Source: CAYMEV01 sp964431655 [NCBI: uncultured bacterium]
GTDB lineage: Bacteria > CAYMEV01
Assembly: GCA_964431655.1 (NCBI GenBank)
Contig: CAYSKJ010000077.1
Span: 1 to 14,034, forward strand
Direction: 5' to 3'
DNA: 14,034 bases
Shown: positions 6,425 through 13,593 of the stretch, piece after piece
How the letters are laid out: every line of letters begins with the position of its first letter
Numbering within the stretch: the stretch's first letter is position 1
Notes under the pieces: generated by a model
Told to the model about the DNA's origin: nothing
What the model saw: the letters and a program-made list of their open reading frames with translations, nothing else
Database searches by the model: none
Translations under genes and position numbers: made by a program

Positions 6425-7996
6425 TTAATGCTTAAAATTCCTGAAACCAGTAAGCACCATGGTCATACCTGATTCATCCGCCGCCTTTATCACTTCTTCG
6501 TCCCTTATGGAGCCCCCGGGCTGTATTATGGCAGTTATGCCTGCATTGACCGCCAGCTCTATGCTGTCCCTGAAAGGGAAGAAGCCGTCGGAGGCAAGCA
6601 CGGCGCCCTTTACCTCCAGCTCGCTGGAAGACAGTGCTATCTTCAGCGCTCCGACCCGGTTCATCTGTCCTGCCCCTACACCTATGGTGCCGTTACTGTC
6701 AGCGATGACCACCGCATTGCTCTTGGTATGCTTGGCGGTTTTCCAGGCCAGGATCATGGCGGATTTTTCCTCAGAAGTGGGCTGTCTTCTGGTGACAACC
6801 TTCATGGGGAACCCTGCCTTCAGCCAGTCCGAATCCTGCAGTAAAAAGCCTATGGATGTCCTTTTTACAGAAAGGATTTCTCCCTTGGGTATATTGTTGG
6901 GCCTGTATCTTATGATGCGCAGTTTTTTCTTCTTTTTTAATATCTTAAGGGCATTGTCCGTGTAATTGCCTGCAATAATAACCTCAAAGAAGCGCTTTGC
7001 AAGCTCCGATGCCGTATCTTCATCAATACAGCCGTTGAATCCGACTATGCCCCCGAAAGGGCTGACCGTGTCAGTGCTGAAAGCCCTGTTAAAGGCTTTG
7101 AGGTAATTTTCTCCCAGAGCCACCCCGCAGGGATTTGTATGCTTGAGTATCACGCACACGGTCTCATTTTCAAACTCGGACAGAAGCTCAAGGCACCCGT
7201 TGGTATCAATTATATTATTGTATGAGAGGTCTTTTCCATTTAGCTTCTCCATTGAATATTCGCTTAAGAGTGGACGGTCATGGCAGGAATAGAGCGCAGC
7301 CTCCTGGTGGGGGTTCTCACCGTAGGAAAGGGCCTTTTCCTTTTCCATGTGCAGTGTATAATAGCGGGGGAATTTCTCCGTGTTCTTCTCGGCCTTATTG
7401 CCATCTATCCTGAACTGGGAAAGCTCTCTGAGTATATGGCCGTCATAATGGGCTATCATCCTGAATGCTTCTATGGAGAGTTCCAGGAGCATCTCGGCCG
7501 AAACCCGGCCCATGTCCTCAAACTCCTGCATGAACTGGCCGTACTGGGCAGGGGAGGTAAGGATGGCGCAGTTCTGCCAGTTTTTTGCCGCAGCCCTTAT
7601 CAAGGTAACCCCTCCAATGTCAATATTCTCAATAAGATCATCATGACTGCAGAAAGGATTCTGTGATACCAGCTCAAAGGGATAGAGATTGCAGACCACC
7701 AGGTCAAAGGGTTTTAATCCAAGGGAAGATAACTCCTTTAAGTCATCGGGTTTCTGCTTTCTTGCAAGGATGGGGGCAAAAATCCTGGGGTCCAGTGTCT
7801 TGACCCTTCCCCCCAGAAGCTCGGAAAAGCCCGTCACTGTGCTTATATCAACCGATTCTATCCCATTGTCTTTCAGGTACCTGCATGTCCCTGAACTGGC
7901 ATAGATCTCTGTTTTGTTCTCTATGAGCGTTTTTGCCAGTTTTACGGACCCGTCCCTGTCAGTAAGGCTGAAAAGAGCCCTGTTAATCTTCAGCAT
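6425..7996 (-). CDS. purH: Bifunctional PurH: AICAR transformylase / IMP cyclohydrolase
   Basis: PurH catalyses the last two steps of IMP synthesis: formylation of AICAR, then ring closure. Numbering is from the in-frame ATG at 8002 (525 aa). The N-terminal MGS-like cyclohydrolase domain (about 1-145) has K68/T69 in GGRVKTL, Y107 in CNLYPFE, D128 in IDIGG and K140 in RAAAKN. The transformylase domain has SYGENPHQ (226-233), the catalytic pair K287-H288 in KHTNPCG, and the C-terminal SDGFFPFRDSIE and IIQPGGSIRD motifs. The cyclohydrolase loop is atypical: KTLHPxxHxGILAR is KTLDPRIFAPILAR, so both His are lost. I prefer the ATG at 7996, 9 bp from GGAGG (8006-8010), over the one at 8002, only 3 bp from it. 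It overlaps the end of rpe by 14 bp. No other pur gene is nearby. Confidence 0.95.
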   Translation of the reverse strand: MLKINRALFSLTDRDGSVKLAKTLIENKTEIYASSGTCRYLKDNGIESVDISTVTGFSELLGGRVKTLDPRIFAPILARKQKPDDLKELSSLGLKPFDLVVCNLYPFELVSQNPFCSHDDLIENIDIGGVTLIRAAAKNWQNCAILTSPAQYGQFMQEFEDMGRVSAEMLLELSIEAFRMIAHYDGHILRELSQFRIDGNKAEKNTEKFPRYYTLHMEKEKALSYGENPHQEAALYSCHDRPLLSEYSMEKLNGKDLSYNNIIDTNGCLELLSEFENETVCVILKHTNPCGVALGENYLKAFNRAFSTDTVSPFGGIVGFNGCIDEDTASELAKRFFEVIIAGNYTDNALKILKKKKKLRIIRYRPNNIPKGEILSVKRTSIGFLLQDSDWLKAGFPMKVVTRRQPTSEEKSAMILAWKTAKHTKSNAVVIADSNGTIGVGAGQMNRVGALKIALSSSELEVKGAVLASDGFFPFRDSIELAVNAGITAIIQPGGSIRDEEVIKAADESGMTMVLTGFRNFKH

Positions 7997-8669
7997 AAGC
8001 ATCCGCCTCCCGGTATTTATTCTTCATTTCATTTATTATATTTTTATCCCTGGACCCGAATATGCCCGAACCGCTTACAGCTATATCCGCTCCCTTTTTC
8101 CAGATGAGGCCTATATTGTCCAGCTTTATGCCCCCGTCAACCTGGATAAGGTAGGAAAGCTCGTGGTTACTGCGGTAATTTGACAGCCACCGTATTTTAT
8201 CCAGGGACCTCGGTATCATCTTCTGTCCCCCGAATCCCGGGTTTACCGACATAACAAGCACCAGGTCCACCAGGGGCAGTACCTCTTCAAGCATTAAAAC
8301 GCTGGTTCCGGGGTTAAGGGATATGCCCGGCCTCATTCCAAGCTCCCTTATCTTCTGTATAAGCCTGTTAATATGCCTTACAGCCTCTATGTGCACCGTA
8401 ACAAATTCCGACTGGAATTCCCGGCACTGTTCAAGGAGATAATCGGGCTCCTCCGCCATTAAATGCGTATCAAAGGGCAGTATGGGTTTTCCGTCTTCTG
8501 TCAGGTGCTTCTGAACGCCAACGCCGATGCTGATATTCGGTACAAAATTTCCGTCCATGACATCAATGTGCAGAAGGTCCGCACCCATGTCCCTCATCCT
8601 CAGAACTTCATCCCTCAGGCATCCCCAGTCTGCCGACAGTATGGAGGGAGCGATCAGTGGTTTTTTCAT
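7983..8669 (-). CDS. rpe: Ribulose-phosphate 3-epimerase
   Basis: Rpe interconverts ribulose 5-phosphate and xylulose 5-phosphate in the pentose phosphate pathway. The TIM-barrel motifs are intact: APSILSAD, LLHIDVMDGNFVPN (metal ligands His and Asp), THLMAEEP (third ligand), MSVNPGFGGQ (phosphate-binding loop), VDGGI (catalytic/metal Asp) and SGSGIF. The ATG at 8669 gives 228 aa and a family-like N-terminus (MKKPLIAPSILSAD). An in-frame GTG at 8681 would add four residues and overlap the stop of the PASTA gene by 4 bp (GTGA). Neither has a strong ribosome binding site, so coupling to the gene upstream is likely. The 3' end overlaps purH. Confidence 0.94.
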   Translation of the reverse strand: MKKPLIAPSILSADWGCLRDEVLRMRDMGADLLHIDVMDGNFVPNISIGVGVQKHLTEDGKPILPFDTHLMAEEPDYLLEQCREFQSEFVTVHIEAVRHINRLIQKIRELGMRPGISLNPGTSVLMLEEVLPLVDLVLVMSVNPGFGGQKMIPRSLDKIRWLSNYRSNHELSYLIQVDGGIKLDNIGLIWKKGADIAVSGSGIFGSRDKNIINEMKNKYREADAYAED

Positions 8670-8677
8670 ATAAATGC

Positions 8678-9634
8678 TCACTTTATTGTATAATCTTTAT
8701 ATAATCTGCCATTTAAATATAAACTGAAGCTGTCCCCCTTAAAACCGCTTATCATTAAAGCGTGATTCATTCCCGGCGCCAGGCTTTTCTCCCAGACACT
8801 CTCCTCTTTCTTGCCCTTCTTCCTTCTAAGCTCAATCCTGTAGTCTATGATCCCCGGGGGTGCCCAGAGCAGTTCAAAGAGATATTTCTGCCTTACATAA
8901 TCCCTGGCGCCCCTTTTATTCAGGGTCAGGGAGACATATTCCCCCTCGTATATGAGAATACCCCCCAGGGGGTACTGGTTTACCACTATATCCTCGGGAA
9001 AGCCTTTGACATCCTTATAATTAATCTCATCAATATACACATTCATGCTGTCCAGTATATACTGGACTTCAAAGAAATCCTTTCCGATAAGGTCGGGAAG
9101 GATATATCTCCTGCTCTTCCTCCCCTTGCTTACAAGAAGGTCGACGGGTGTCTTCTTGTGAACTTCACTGCCTGATGCCGGGTTCTGGGATATCACCTGG
9201 TTGCTGTAGAATGCGCTGGAATAAACCTCGGTTATCTCACCGGGGGTGAATCCCTTCATCCTGAGGTTGTTGACAGCCTCGTAATAGGACTGGCCGGTAT
9301 AATCGCTCAGAAAGGCCTTCTCCGGCCCCAGGCTGACCTTTACGGGGATGCTCCTGTCCCTTGCAACGGCTGTGCCGGGGTCAATGCGCTGGCTGACTAC
9401 AATCCCCGCATCCATGTCCCTGGTATATTCAAGGTCCGCTATATACAGGGAGCATCCTATATCCTGGGCTTCCTTCTGGGCTAAATACAGCTGTTTTCCT
9501 GTAAAATCGGGCAGAACCACTTCCCTTTTTATAAAAAATATACGGAGGCCAGCATAGAAAACGCCTGCAAACAGAAAAACCAGAACGGCCGATATAATCA
9601 AAAAATTAAGTATGCTTTTCAGATATCTGTTCAT
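8678..9634 (-). CDS. Membrane-anchored PASTA-repeat protein without a kinase domain
   Basis: A 318-aa protein with a short cytoplasmic N-terminus, one membrane helix (about 9-32), and three PASTA repeats at about 38-103, 104-170 and 176-240. Each begins with a D-x-x-G-type motif (PDFTGKQ, SDYTGQS, PDLIGKD) and holds a Q-x-P-x-G core (QRIDPGT, QNPASGS, QYPLGG). PASTA domains bind muropeptides or other cell-wall and beta-lactam-like ligands. The last 75 residues look like a small beta-sandwich, ending FSLYLNGRLYKDYTIK, similar in outline to the Ig-like end of Gram-positive PrkC kinases. No kinase domain is present. Likely role: an extracytoplasmic sensor or scaffold for peptidoglycan; this is an inference. 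The ribosome binding site is weak, and the gene has its own promoter upstream. Confidence 0.85.
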   Translation of the reverse strand: MNRYLKSILNFLIISAVLVFLFAGVFYAGLRIFFIKREVVLPDFTGKQLYLAQKEAQDIGCSLYIADLEYTRDMDAGIVVSQRIDPGTAVARDRSIPVKVSLGPEKAFLSDYTGQSYYEAVNNLRMKGFTPGEITEVYSSAFYSNQVISQNPASGSEVHKKTPVDLLVSKGRKSRRYILPDLIGKDFFEVQYILDSMNVYIDEINYKDVKGFPEDIVVNQYPLGGILIYEGEYVSLTLNKRGARDYVRQKYLFELLWAPPGIIDYRIELRRKKGKKEESVWEKSLAPGMNHALMISGFKGDSFSLYLNGRLYKDYTIK

Positions 9635-9679
9635 TTTGAATGCCTGCTGTATAATCGCCCGGATAAATCTCTGTCAGGT

Positions 9680-9709
9680 ATTATAGTATTTAATTCCTGC
9701 ATAAGTCAA
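9680..9709 (-). promoter_or_regulatory. Sigma70-type promoter for the PASTA-rpe-purH operon
   Basis: On the - strand, TTGACT (9709-9704) and a perfect TATAAT (9685-9680) are separated by 18 bp. Transcription would begin near 9673, about 40 bp before the PASTA gene start. The promoter sits in the 87-bp gap after rsmB and is the only sizeable gap in this - strand block, so it probably drives PASTA, rpe, purH, the beta-barrel gene and the ATL gene together. Confidence 0.75.
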
Positions 9710-9721
9710 ACAATATATAAT

Positions 9722-10999
9722 TCAGGATATCTTTTCAAGAAGGAAGGCCCTTATGCCGTCCATACCGCTGGAGGGGAGAACCTGGAGGCTGTTCTGGCAT
9801 ATATAGCCGGACGGTATGCAAGGGGATACGATCTCCACTTCTCTCAATCGGTCAGGAAAACCTCCTATTATGTCCTCATTTTCTTCCCTGAGCAATGAGC
9901 ATGTGCTGTATATAATACGGCCTCCGGGCCTGACCAGCTCCAGGGCTTTGGACAGCAGTTCCCTCTGGAGGCTGGCAAGCTCCCGGAGACTGTCTTCGTT
10001 GAGCCTGTATCTTATATCCGGTGCCTTGGCCAGGATTCCGGATCCACTGCAGGGAACATCCAGCAGGACCAGTGAGAAGGATTCCTTTTCCAGCCCCGAC
10101 AAGTCCTTTATCAGCTTCACATCCAATCCCCAGAGGCTTAGATTCTCCCTGAGCTTCGGCAGGTCGCCGGGGTAGTGGGAATAAGCCGATATATCAAGTT
10201 TTTTGCCCTGGTTAATATCCATGAAATGTATCAGCTTTCCTCCCTTTCCGCAGCACAGGTCCAGAACTCTCTCATCCTTTTCCGGGCTGTACAGGCAGGA
10301 AACAAAACCGCTTGACAGGGACTGGACATAAAAGGGCATTCTGTCCTTTTTCAGTTTTGGAAGTATTCCTGACAGGTCCCGGCTGTCAATCTCTATAAAT
10401 TCCTCCAGGCATGTCTTTGCCCCCTTAATTTTAACAGGAGACGGGTTCTTTACCGGGAAACGGATAAATATTGAAGGCTTTCTGCTGAAGGATAGAATGA
10501 TTTCCCTGGCCTGCTTTATGCCGTACCGGGCTGAAAGCCTTTCTGTAAACCAGGGAGGCAGGGAGTAAAGCAGGGAATAATTATCAGTGTTTTCTATATC
10601 CTGCAGTATTTTTTCCCTTTTTTCTGCAACCCGGGAAAGAATGCTGTGGAAATAGCCCTTCAAATACCGGTCCCTGCCCTGTAGCATGTTCAGGCATGAG
10701 GAAATGACCGCATAATCCGGGACCCTGTCCAGGAATAAAAGGCTGTAAACAGCTATCCTGAGATTATTTAATGCATGATCCGGGATTTTTTTGCTCTTCT
10801 TCCTCGAGAAATCCCCTGTGATCTTATCCAGGAGCTTCATTCTCTGAAGGACTCCGTAAACAAGGTTGATGCACAGGTTCCTGTCCCTGGCATCGGTTTC
10901 TTTTTCCTGGAGCATCTCCATGGCTTCACTGAGCATCTTTTCTCCCGAAATAATGTCAGTAAGAAGCAGAACTGCTGTTTTCCTCGGATCAAAAGCCAT
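9722..10999 (-). CDS. rsmB: RsmB-like 16S rRNA (cytosine-C5) methyltransferase, divergent
   Basis: The family methylates C967 of 16S rRNA. From the preferred ATG the protein is 425 aa: an N-terminal NusB-like RNA-binding domain (about 5-130) and a C-terminal SAM methyltransferase domain. Motif IV is LDVPCSGSG (C317) and the catalytic motif VI is STCSLLREENE (C367); both cysteines of the m5C mechanism are present. It ends with the family's MDGIRAFLLEK. Motif I is unusual (DLCCGKGGK instead of DxCAAPGGK), and the acidic residue after strand 2 that normally holds the SAM ribose is not evident (ISAYSHYPGDL). The frame extends to 11068, but the extra 23 codons cover AT-rich promoter-like sequence, so I start at 10999. 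No strong ribosome binding site is seen. It is divergent from the adenosyltransferase gene. Confidence 0.85.
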   Translation of the reverse strand: MAFDPRKTAVLLLTDIISGEKMLSEAMEMLQEKETDARDRNLCINLVYGVLQRMKLLDKITGDFSRKKSKKIPDHALNNLRIAVYSLLFLDRVPDYAVISSCLNMLQGRDRYLKGYFHSILSRVAEKREKILQDIENTDNYSLLYSLPPWFTERLSARYGIKQAREIILSFSRKPSIFIRFPVKNPSPVKIKGAKTCLEEFIEIDSRDLSGILPKLKKDRMPFYVQSLSSGFVSCLYSPEKDERVLDLCCGKGGKLIHFMDINQGKKLDISAYSHYPGDLPKLRENLSLWGLDVKLIKDLSGLEKESFSLVLLDVPCSGSGILAKAPDIRYRLNEDSLRELASLQRELLSKALELVRPGGRIIYSTCSLLREENEDIIGGFPDRLREVEIVSPCIPSGYICQNSLQVLPSSGMDGIRAFLLEKIS

Positions 11000-11055
11000 A
11001 AAAAACCAGCCTTGTCCTTTTTTTGCTTCCCCGACTATAACATAAGATAAAATAT

Positions 11056-11084
11056 TTGTATAAATCAAAATTTTTCTATATGAT
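11056..11084 (+). promoter_or_regulatory. Probable sigma70-type promoter for the adenosyltransferase gene
   Basis: TTGTAT (11056-11061) and TATGAT (11079-11084) are 17 bp apart, in an AT-rich divergent gap between rsmB and the adenosyltransferase gene. The -10 box ends 20 bp before the ATG, giving a short leader. The same gap must also hold a promoter for rsmB on the other strand. A TTGATT at 11068-11063 could be its -35 box, but no convincing -10 is at the right distance. Confidence 0.5.
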
Positions 11085-11104
11085 AAATAAAAAAAAGGCA
11101 GGCT

Positions 11105-11623
11105 ATGGACAGGGGATACATACAGGTTTATACAGGCAACGGCAAGGGCAAGACTACGGCTGCCCTGGGCCTTGCCCTAAGAAGCGCCGGGGCGGGTAGA
11201 AAGACCTTCATCGGCCAGTTCCTGAAAAGCATGGACTACAGTGAAGACAAGGCCCTTTGCGCCCTGAAGGACTATATAACCCTGAAAAAATACGGGCTGG
11301 GCTGTTTCATTGTGGACAGGCCGACCAGGAACGACATCGATCATGCCAGGAAGGGCCTTGAGGAGATGGAGAAGATACTGGCACTGGATGAGTATGACAT
11401 GGTTATCTTCGACGAGGCCAGTGTGGCCATATTCTTCGGCCTGTTTACCGTCGGGGACCTTATAGGGGTAATCAAAAAGAAGCCTTTGCGCACGGAGATA
11501 GTCATAACGGGAAGGTATGCCCCCCAGGAGCTTATAGAGATAGCCGACCTTGTAACAGAAATGGTTGAAATAAAGCATTATTATAATAAAGGATTGGAGG
11601 CGCGCCTTGGAATTGAAAAGTAA
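11105..11623 (+). CDS. cobO: Corrinoid adenosyltransferase (CobA/CobO/BtuR type)
   Basis: This 172-aa enzyme transfers the adenosyl group of ATP to Co(I) corrinoids, making the adenosylcobalamin form used by B12-dependent mutases and dehydratases. The P-loop GNGKGKTT is at 11-18 near the N-terminus, with the Walker-B-like acidic pair D103-E104 (VIFDEAS). The family's C-terminal signatures follow: ITGRYAPQELIEIADLVTEM (134-153) and EIKHYYNKGLEARLGIE (155-171). The length matches the short class found in clostridia and spirochaetes. AAGGCAGG at about 11095-11102 may be the ribosome binding site. No other cobalamin gene is in the window, so it may serve salvage. It overlaps the next gene by 17 bp. 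Confidence 0.92.
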   Translation: MDRGYIQVYTGNGKGKTTAALGLALRSAGAGRKTFIGQFLKSMDYSEDKALCALKDYITLKKYGLGCFIVDRPTRNDIDHARKGLEEMEKILALDEYDMVIFDEASVAIFFGLFTVGDLIGVIKKKPLRTEIVITGRYAPQELIEIADLVTEMVEIKHYYNKGLEARLGIEK

Positions 11624-13028
11624 AAAAACAGCTGTATTTATTATTCTGGCCATAATTGTATCCGGCCTTTGCCATGCCCAGGATCCGGGCAGTTTTGACC
11701 CCTTCTACAAATATGATTTCTACATTAATAAATCCCCCTTTTATATCTCCGTCAGCACAAAGTTCACCTCGGATGAAGCCGGGAACTACAGCTTTTTCAT
11801 CCCTGACTTTGATTATCTGAACTTTCACCCCTCCCAGAGTGTCAGGGATTTCAGCGCTTCAGGGACTGATTCCTCAGCCCTGATTGCCAGCGAAGATATC
11901 CAGGAGGACGGGATTACCTGGACTGTCCTGGATGTGCCCGGGGAAAGCGAATTTGCCATAAACTACAGGGTTGTCCCCATAGACATCTTTCACCGGGAAA
12001 GGCCCTTCAGGAGCTTCTATGACGGCAGGAAAGGGCTTTTATTCTTTTCCACCACCCTCATGAAGCCCGTGGACTGCAGGGATGACAGCATACAGATAAG
12101 CATGAACTCCAGGGACATTGAGTTTCACCGCCCCTTTTCCATAGGGAGCCTTGAGAAAAATATCTATTTTTCTTCATCCCTGGACGAGCTTTCTCAGGCT
12201 GTAATACCCCTGGGGAAATGGCATAAGATAGAAAATACATCCCCCAAAGCCATCATAAATATCTATATGGACCCCTCTCCTTCATCTTCCCAGCTGAACA
12301 GCCTGACCCGGGACATAAAAAAGTCCCTTTCCTCAAAAATATTTACACAATCCCTGAAAAGCATCACCAGGGATTCAGGTATCCTCTCCCAGTTCATTGT
12401 CCTGTTCTATGACGAAGATGAACCGGGAATTACAGACAATCCGGTGCTTTACTATAATAATTTCTGTTTTGTCTTTCTTCCCAGATCAGGGGATTATATC
12501 CGTGACCTCCAGGTGATTCTATACAGGGAGATTTTGCGCCAGTCAGCAAAGCTCTACCTTGCAGGCATGAGCTTCAAAGATATGACAGAGCTCTCACCGG
12601 TAAACAGCCTTCTTACCTTCATTTCGGTAAAATCCCTTCACAAGGCCGGTATCCTTGACCGGCAGTACTACAACAGGGCGAGGGAAATGACCTTCTTAAG
12701 GCATTCCTATGACCTGCGGGAGCATGAATACCATGATATAAAGCTGAAAGAGCATGCCCCCAGGATATTCAGCCTTCCGGGCATTCTTGACAATAAGGCC
12801 AATATGTATGCAAAGCTTTATTATCTTTTAGATATCCTTGACCCCGGCCTGTCCTGGGATGATTTTCTTACAGGCTTCATTGCCAGTTACCAGGAGGCAA
12901 TGCCGGCAAAAGGGAGCCTGCTGGAGGCAGTCTCCTCATCAATACCGGGCATGGACAGGGATACGGTGATGAACCTCTACAATGTAATCAGGGAATACGA
13001 GCTGGACCCCTTTAAATTTGACAGTTAG
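11607..13028 (+). CDS. Secreted protein, possible inactive M61/M1-like metallopeptidase relative
   Basis: A 473-aa exported protein. The signal peptide is clear (KK, then a hydrophobic stretch 9-20, likely cleavage after CHA at 22-24); C22 is not in a lipobox. The start is TTG, supported by TTGGAGG (11594-11600) 6 bp upstream; no ATG precedes the signal peptide. The layout loosely recalls M61 glycyl aminopeptidases: an N-terminal beta-domain with TWTVLDVPG...FAINYRVVPIDIF (104-127), a middle alpha/beta region, then a helical C-terminus (KANMYAKLYYLLDILDP, DDFLTGFIASY). Where an active enzyme would have HExxH, this one has R307-E-I-L-R311, so zinc binding would be lost. The family link rests on pattern only and is tentative. 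It overlaps the adenosyltransferase gene by 17 bp and meets the next gene tail to tail. Confidence 0.55.
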   Translation: MELKSKKTAVFIILAIIVSGLCHAQDPGSFDPFYKYDFYINKSPFYISVSTKFTSDEAGNYSFFIPDFDYLNFHPSQSVRDFSASGTDSSALIASEDIQEDGITWTVLDVPGESEFAINYRVVPIDIFHRERPFRSFYDGRKGLLFFSTTLMKPVDCRDDSIQISMNSRDIEFHRPFSIGSLEKNIYFSSSLDELSQAVIPLGKWHKIENTSPKAIINIYMDPSPSSSQLNSLTRDIKKSLSSKIFTQSLKSITRDSGILSQFIVLFYDEDEPGITDNPVLYYNNFCFVFLPRSGDYIRDLQVILYREILRQSAKLYLAGMSFKDMTELSPVNSLLTFISVKSLHKAGILDRQYYNRAREMTFLRHSYDLREHEYHDIKLKEHAPRIFSLPGILDNKANMYAKLYYLLDILDPGLSWDDFLTGFIASYQEAMPAKGSLLEAVSSSIPGMDRDTVMNLYNVIREYELDPFKFDS

Positions 13029-13408
13029 CCCTCTTTGATTTCATAGCCGTTGCCCAGGTCATCTTTTATAAAGATTATGTCCGGTTTGCTTTCCCTCTTT
13101 ATCCTGTTTACATCAAAGCCCATTTTATGCGCCTTTTCTGCCAGGGCTTCACGGTCTTTTACCGTAAGGCATACATGGTTTACAATATGGGGGCTGATCT
13201 CTGCGTCCCCCGTAAAAACCTCCAGAACCTGCCCATCGCTGGCTTTATATATTATTCCTTTCCTTATGCCCTTTTCATTGAAAACCTTCTCTGAAAAGGC
13301 CTCATCCATTGCAAACTCAGCCTGGCTTTCCAGGCCCAGAAGCCCGGTGAAGAAACGGTCTGCATACTCCTGCTTTTTTATGTACAATGCATAATGAACA
13401 ATATTCAT
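13025..13408 (-). CDS. VOC-superfamily (glyoxalase/bleomycin-resistance-like) protein
   Basis: A 127-aa single-domain protein with two beta-alpha-beta-beta-beta halves: NIVHYALYIKKQEYADRFFTGLLG opens the first and HIVNHVCLTVKDREALAEKAHKMG the second. The four usual VOC metal positions are filled: H5, E63 (QVLEVF), H78 (NHVCL) and E123 (NGYEI). It could therefore be an active metalloenzyme, such as a lyase, epimerase or thiol transferase; the substrate cannot be told from sequence alone. The frame extends upstream to 13456, but GGGAGGT (13414-13420) is 5 bp before the ATG at 13408, and homology starts there. Its stop (TAA on the - strand) overlaps the stop of the converging secreted-protein gene by three bases, with no hairpin between them. 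Confidence 0.8.
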   Translation of the reverse strand: MNIVHYALYIKKQEYADRFFTGLLGLESQAEFAMDEAFSEKVFNEKGIRKGIIYKASDGQVLEVFTGDAEISPHIVNHVCLTVKDREALAEKAHKMGFDVNRIKRESKPDIIFIKDDLGNGYEIKEG

Positions 13409-13427
13409 AGGATACCTCCCTTTATAG

Positions 13428-13456
13428 AAAATAATCCAGAAGAGGAACAAAGACAA
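13428..13456 (-). promoter_or_regulatory. Possible promoter for the VOC-family gene
   Basis: On the - strand, TTGTCT (13456-13451) and TATTTT (13433-13428) are 17 bp apart, about 20 bp before the ATG at 13408. Both boxes are imperfect, so this is only a candidate. Confidence 0.3.
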
Positions 13457-13500
13457 TTAAAAACCAGGGCATATATTATTACATCGCATCAAAAGAAAGA

Positions 13501-13527
13501 GGCTGGTCTGAACATCTCATACCAGCC
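13501..13527 (-). terminator. Hairpin, possible weak terminator on the - strand
   Basis: GGCTGGT (13501-13507) and ACCAGCC (13521-13527) form a perfect 7-bp stem with a 13-base loop. On the - strand the stem is followed by TCTTTCTTTT, a broken T-tract. It would stop transcription coming from the decayed gene region before the VOC gene. The long loop and interrupted T-tract make it a weak candidate. Confidence 0.35.
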
Positions 13528-13540
13528 ATTTCAACAACAA

Positions 13541-13593
13541 AATTGTCCAGGACAATTAGAATTCCCCACTGCAGGGCAATTAAGTTTCCCTGC
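13541..13593. repeat. Cluster of AATTGnCC-type half-sites and palindromes
   Basis: AATTGTCC-A-GGACAATT (13541-13557) is a perfect palindrome. Directly after it, AATTCCCC (13560-13567) and GGGCAATT (13574-13581) form a second dyad with one mismatch, and GCAGGG (13571-13576) / CCCTGC (13588-13593) a third. Four related half-sites in alternating orientation fall within about 40 bp. There is also a 24-bp-spaced imperfect direct repeat (13550-13567 and 13574-13591, 13 of 18 bases alike). This could be an operator array or structured RNA. Confidence 0.5.

Noticed and set aside
7280-7666. 128-codon + strand frame inside purH
   Set aside because: It is the antisense shadow of conserved PurH sequence with no ribosome binding site of its own.
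11000-11068. 23-codon N-terminal extension of the RsmB-like protein
   Set aside because: It covers the AT-rich divergent promoter region and has no family similarity; the ATG at 10999 is followed by the family-like N-terminus.
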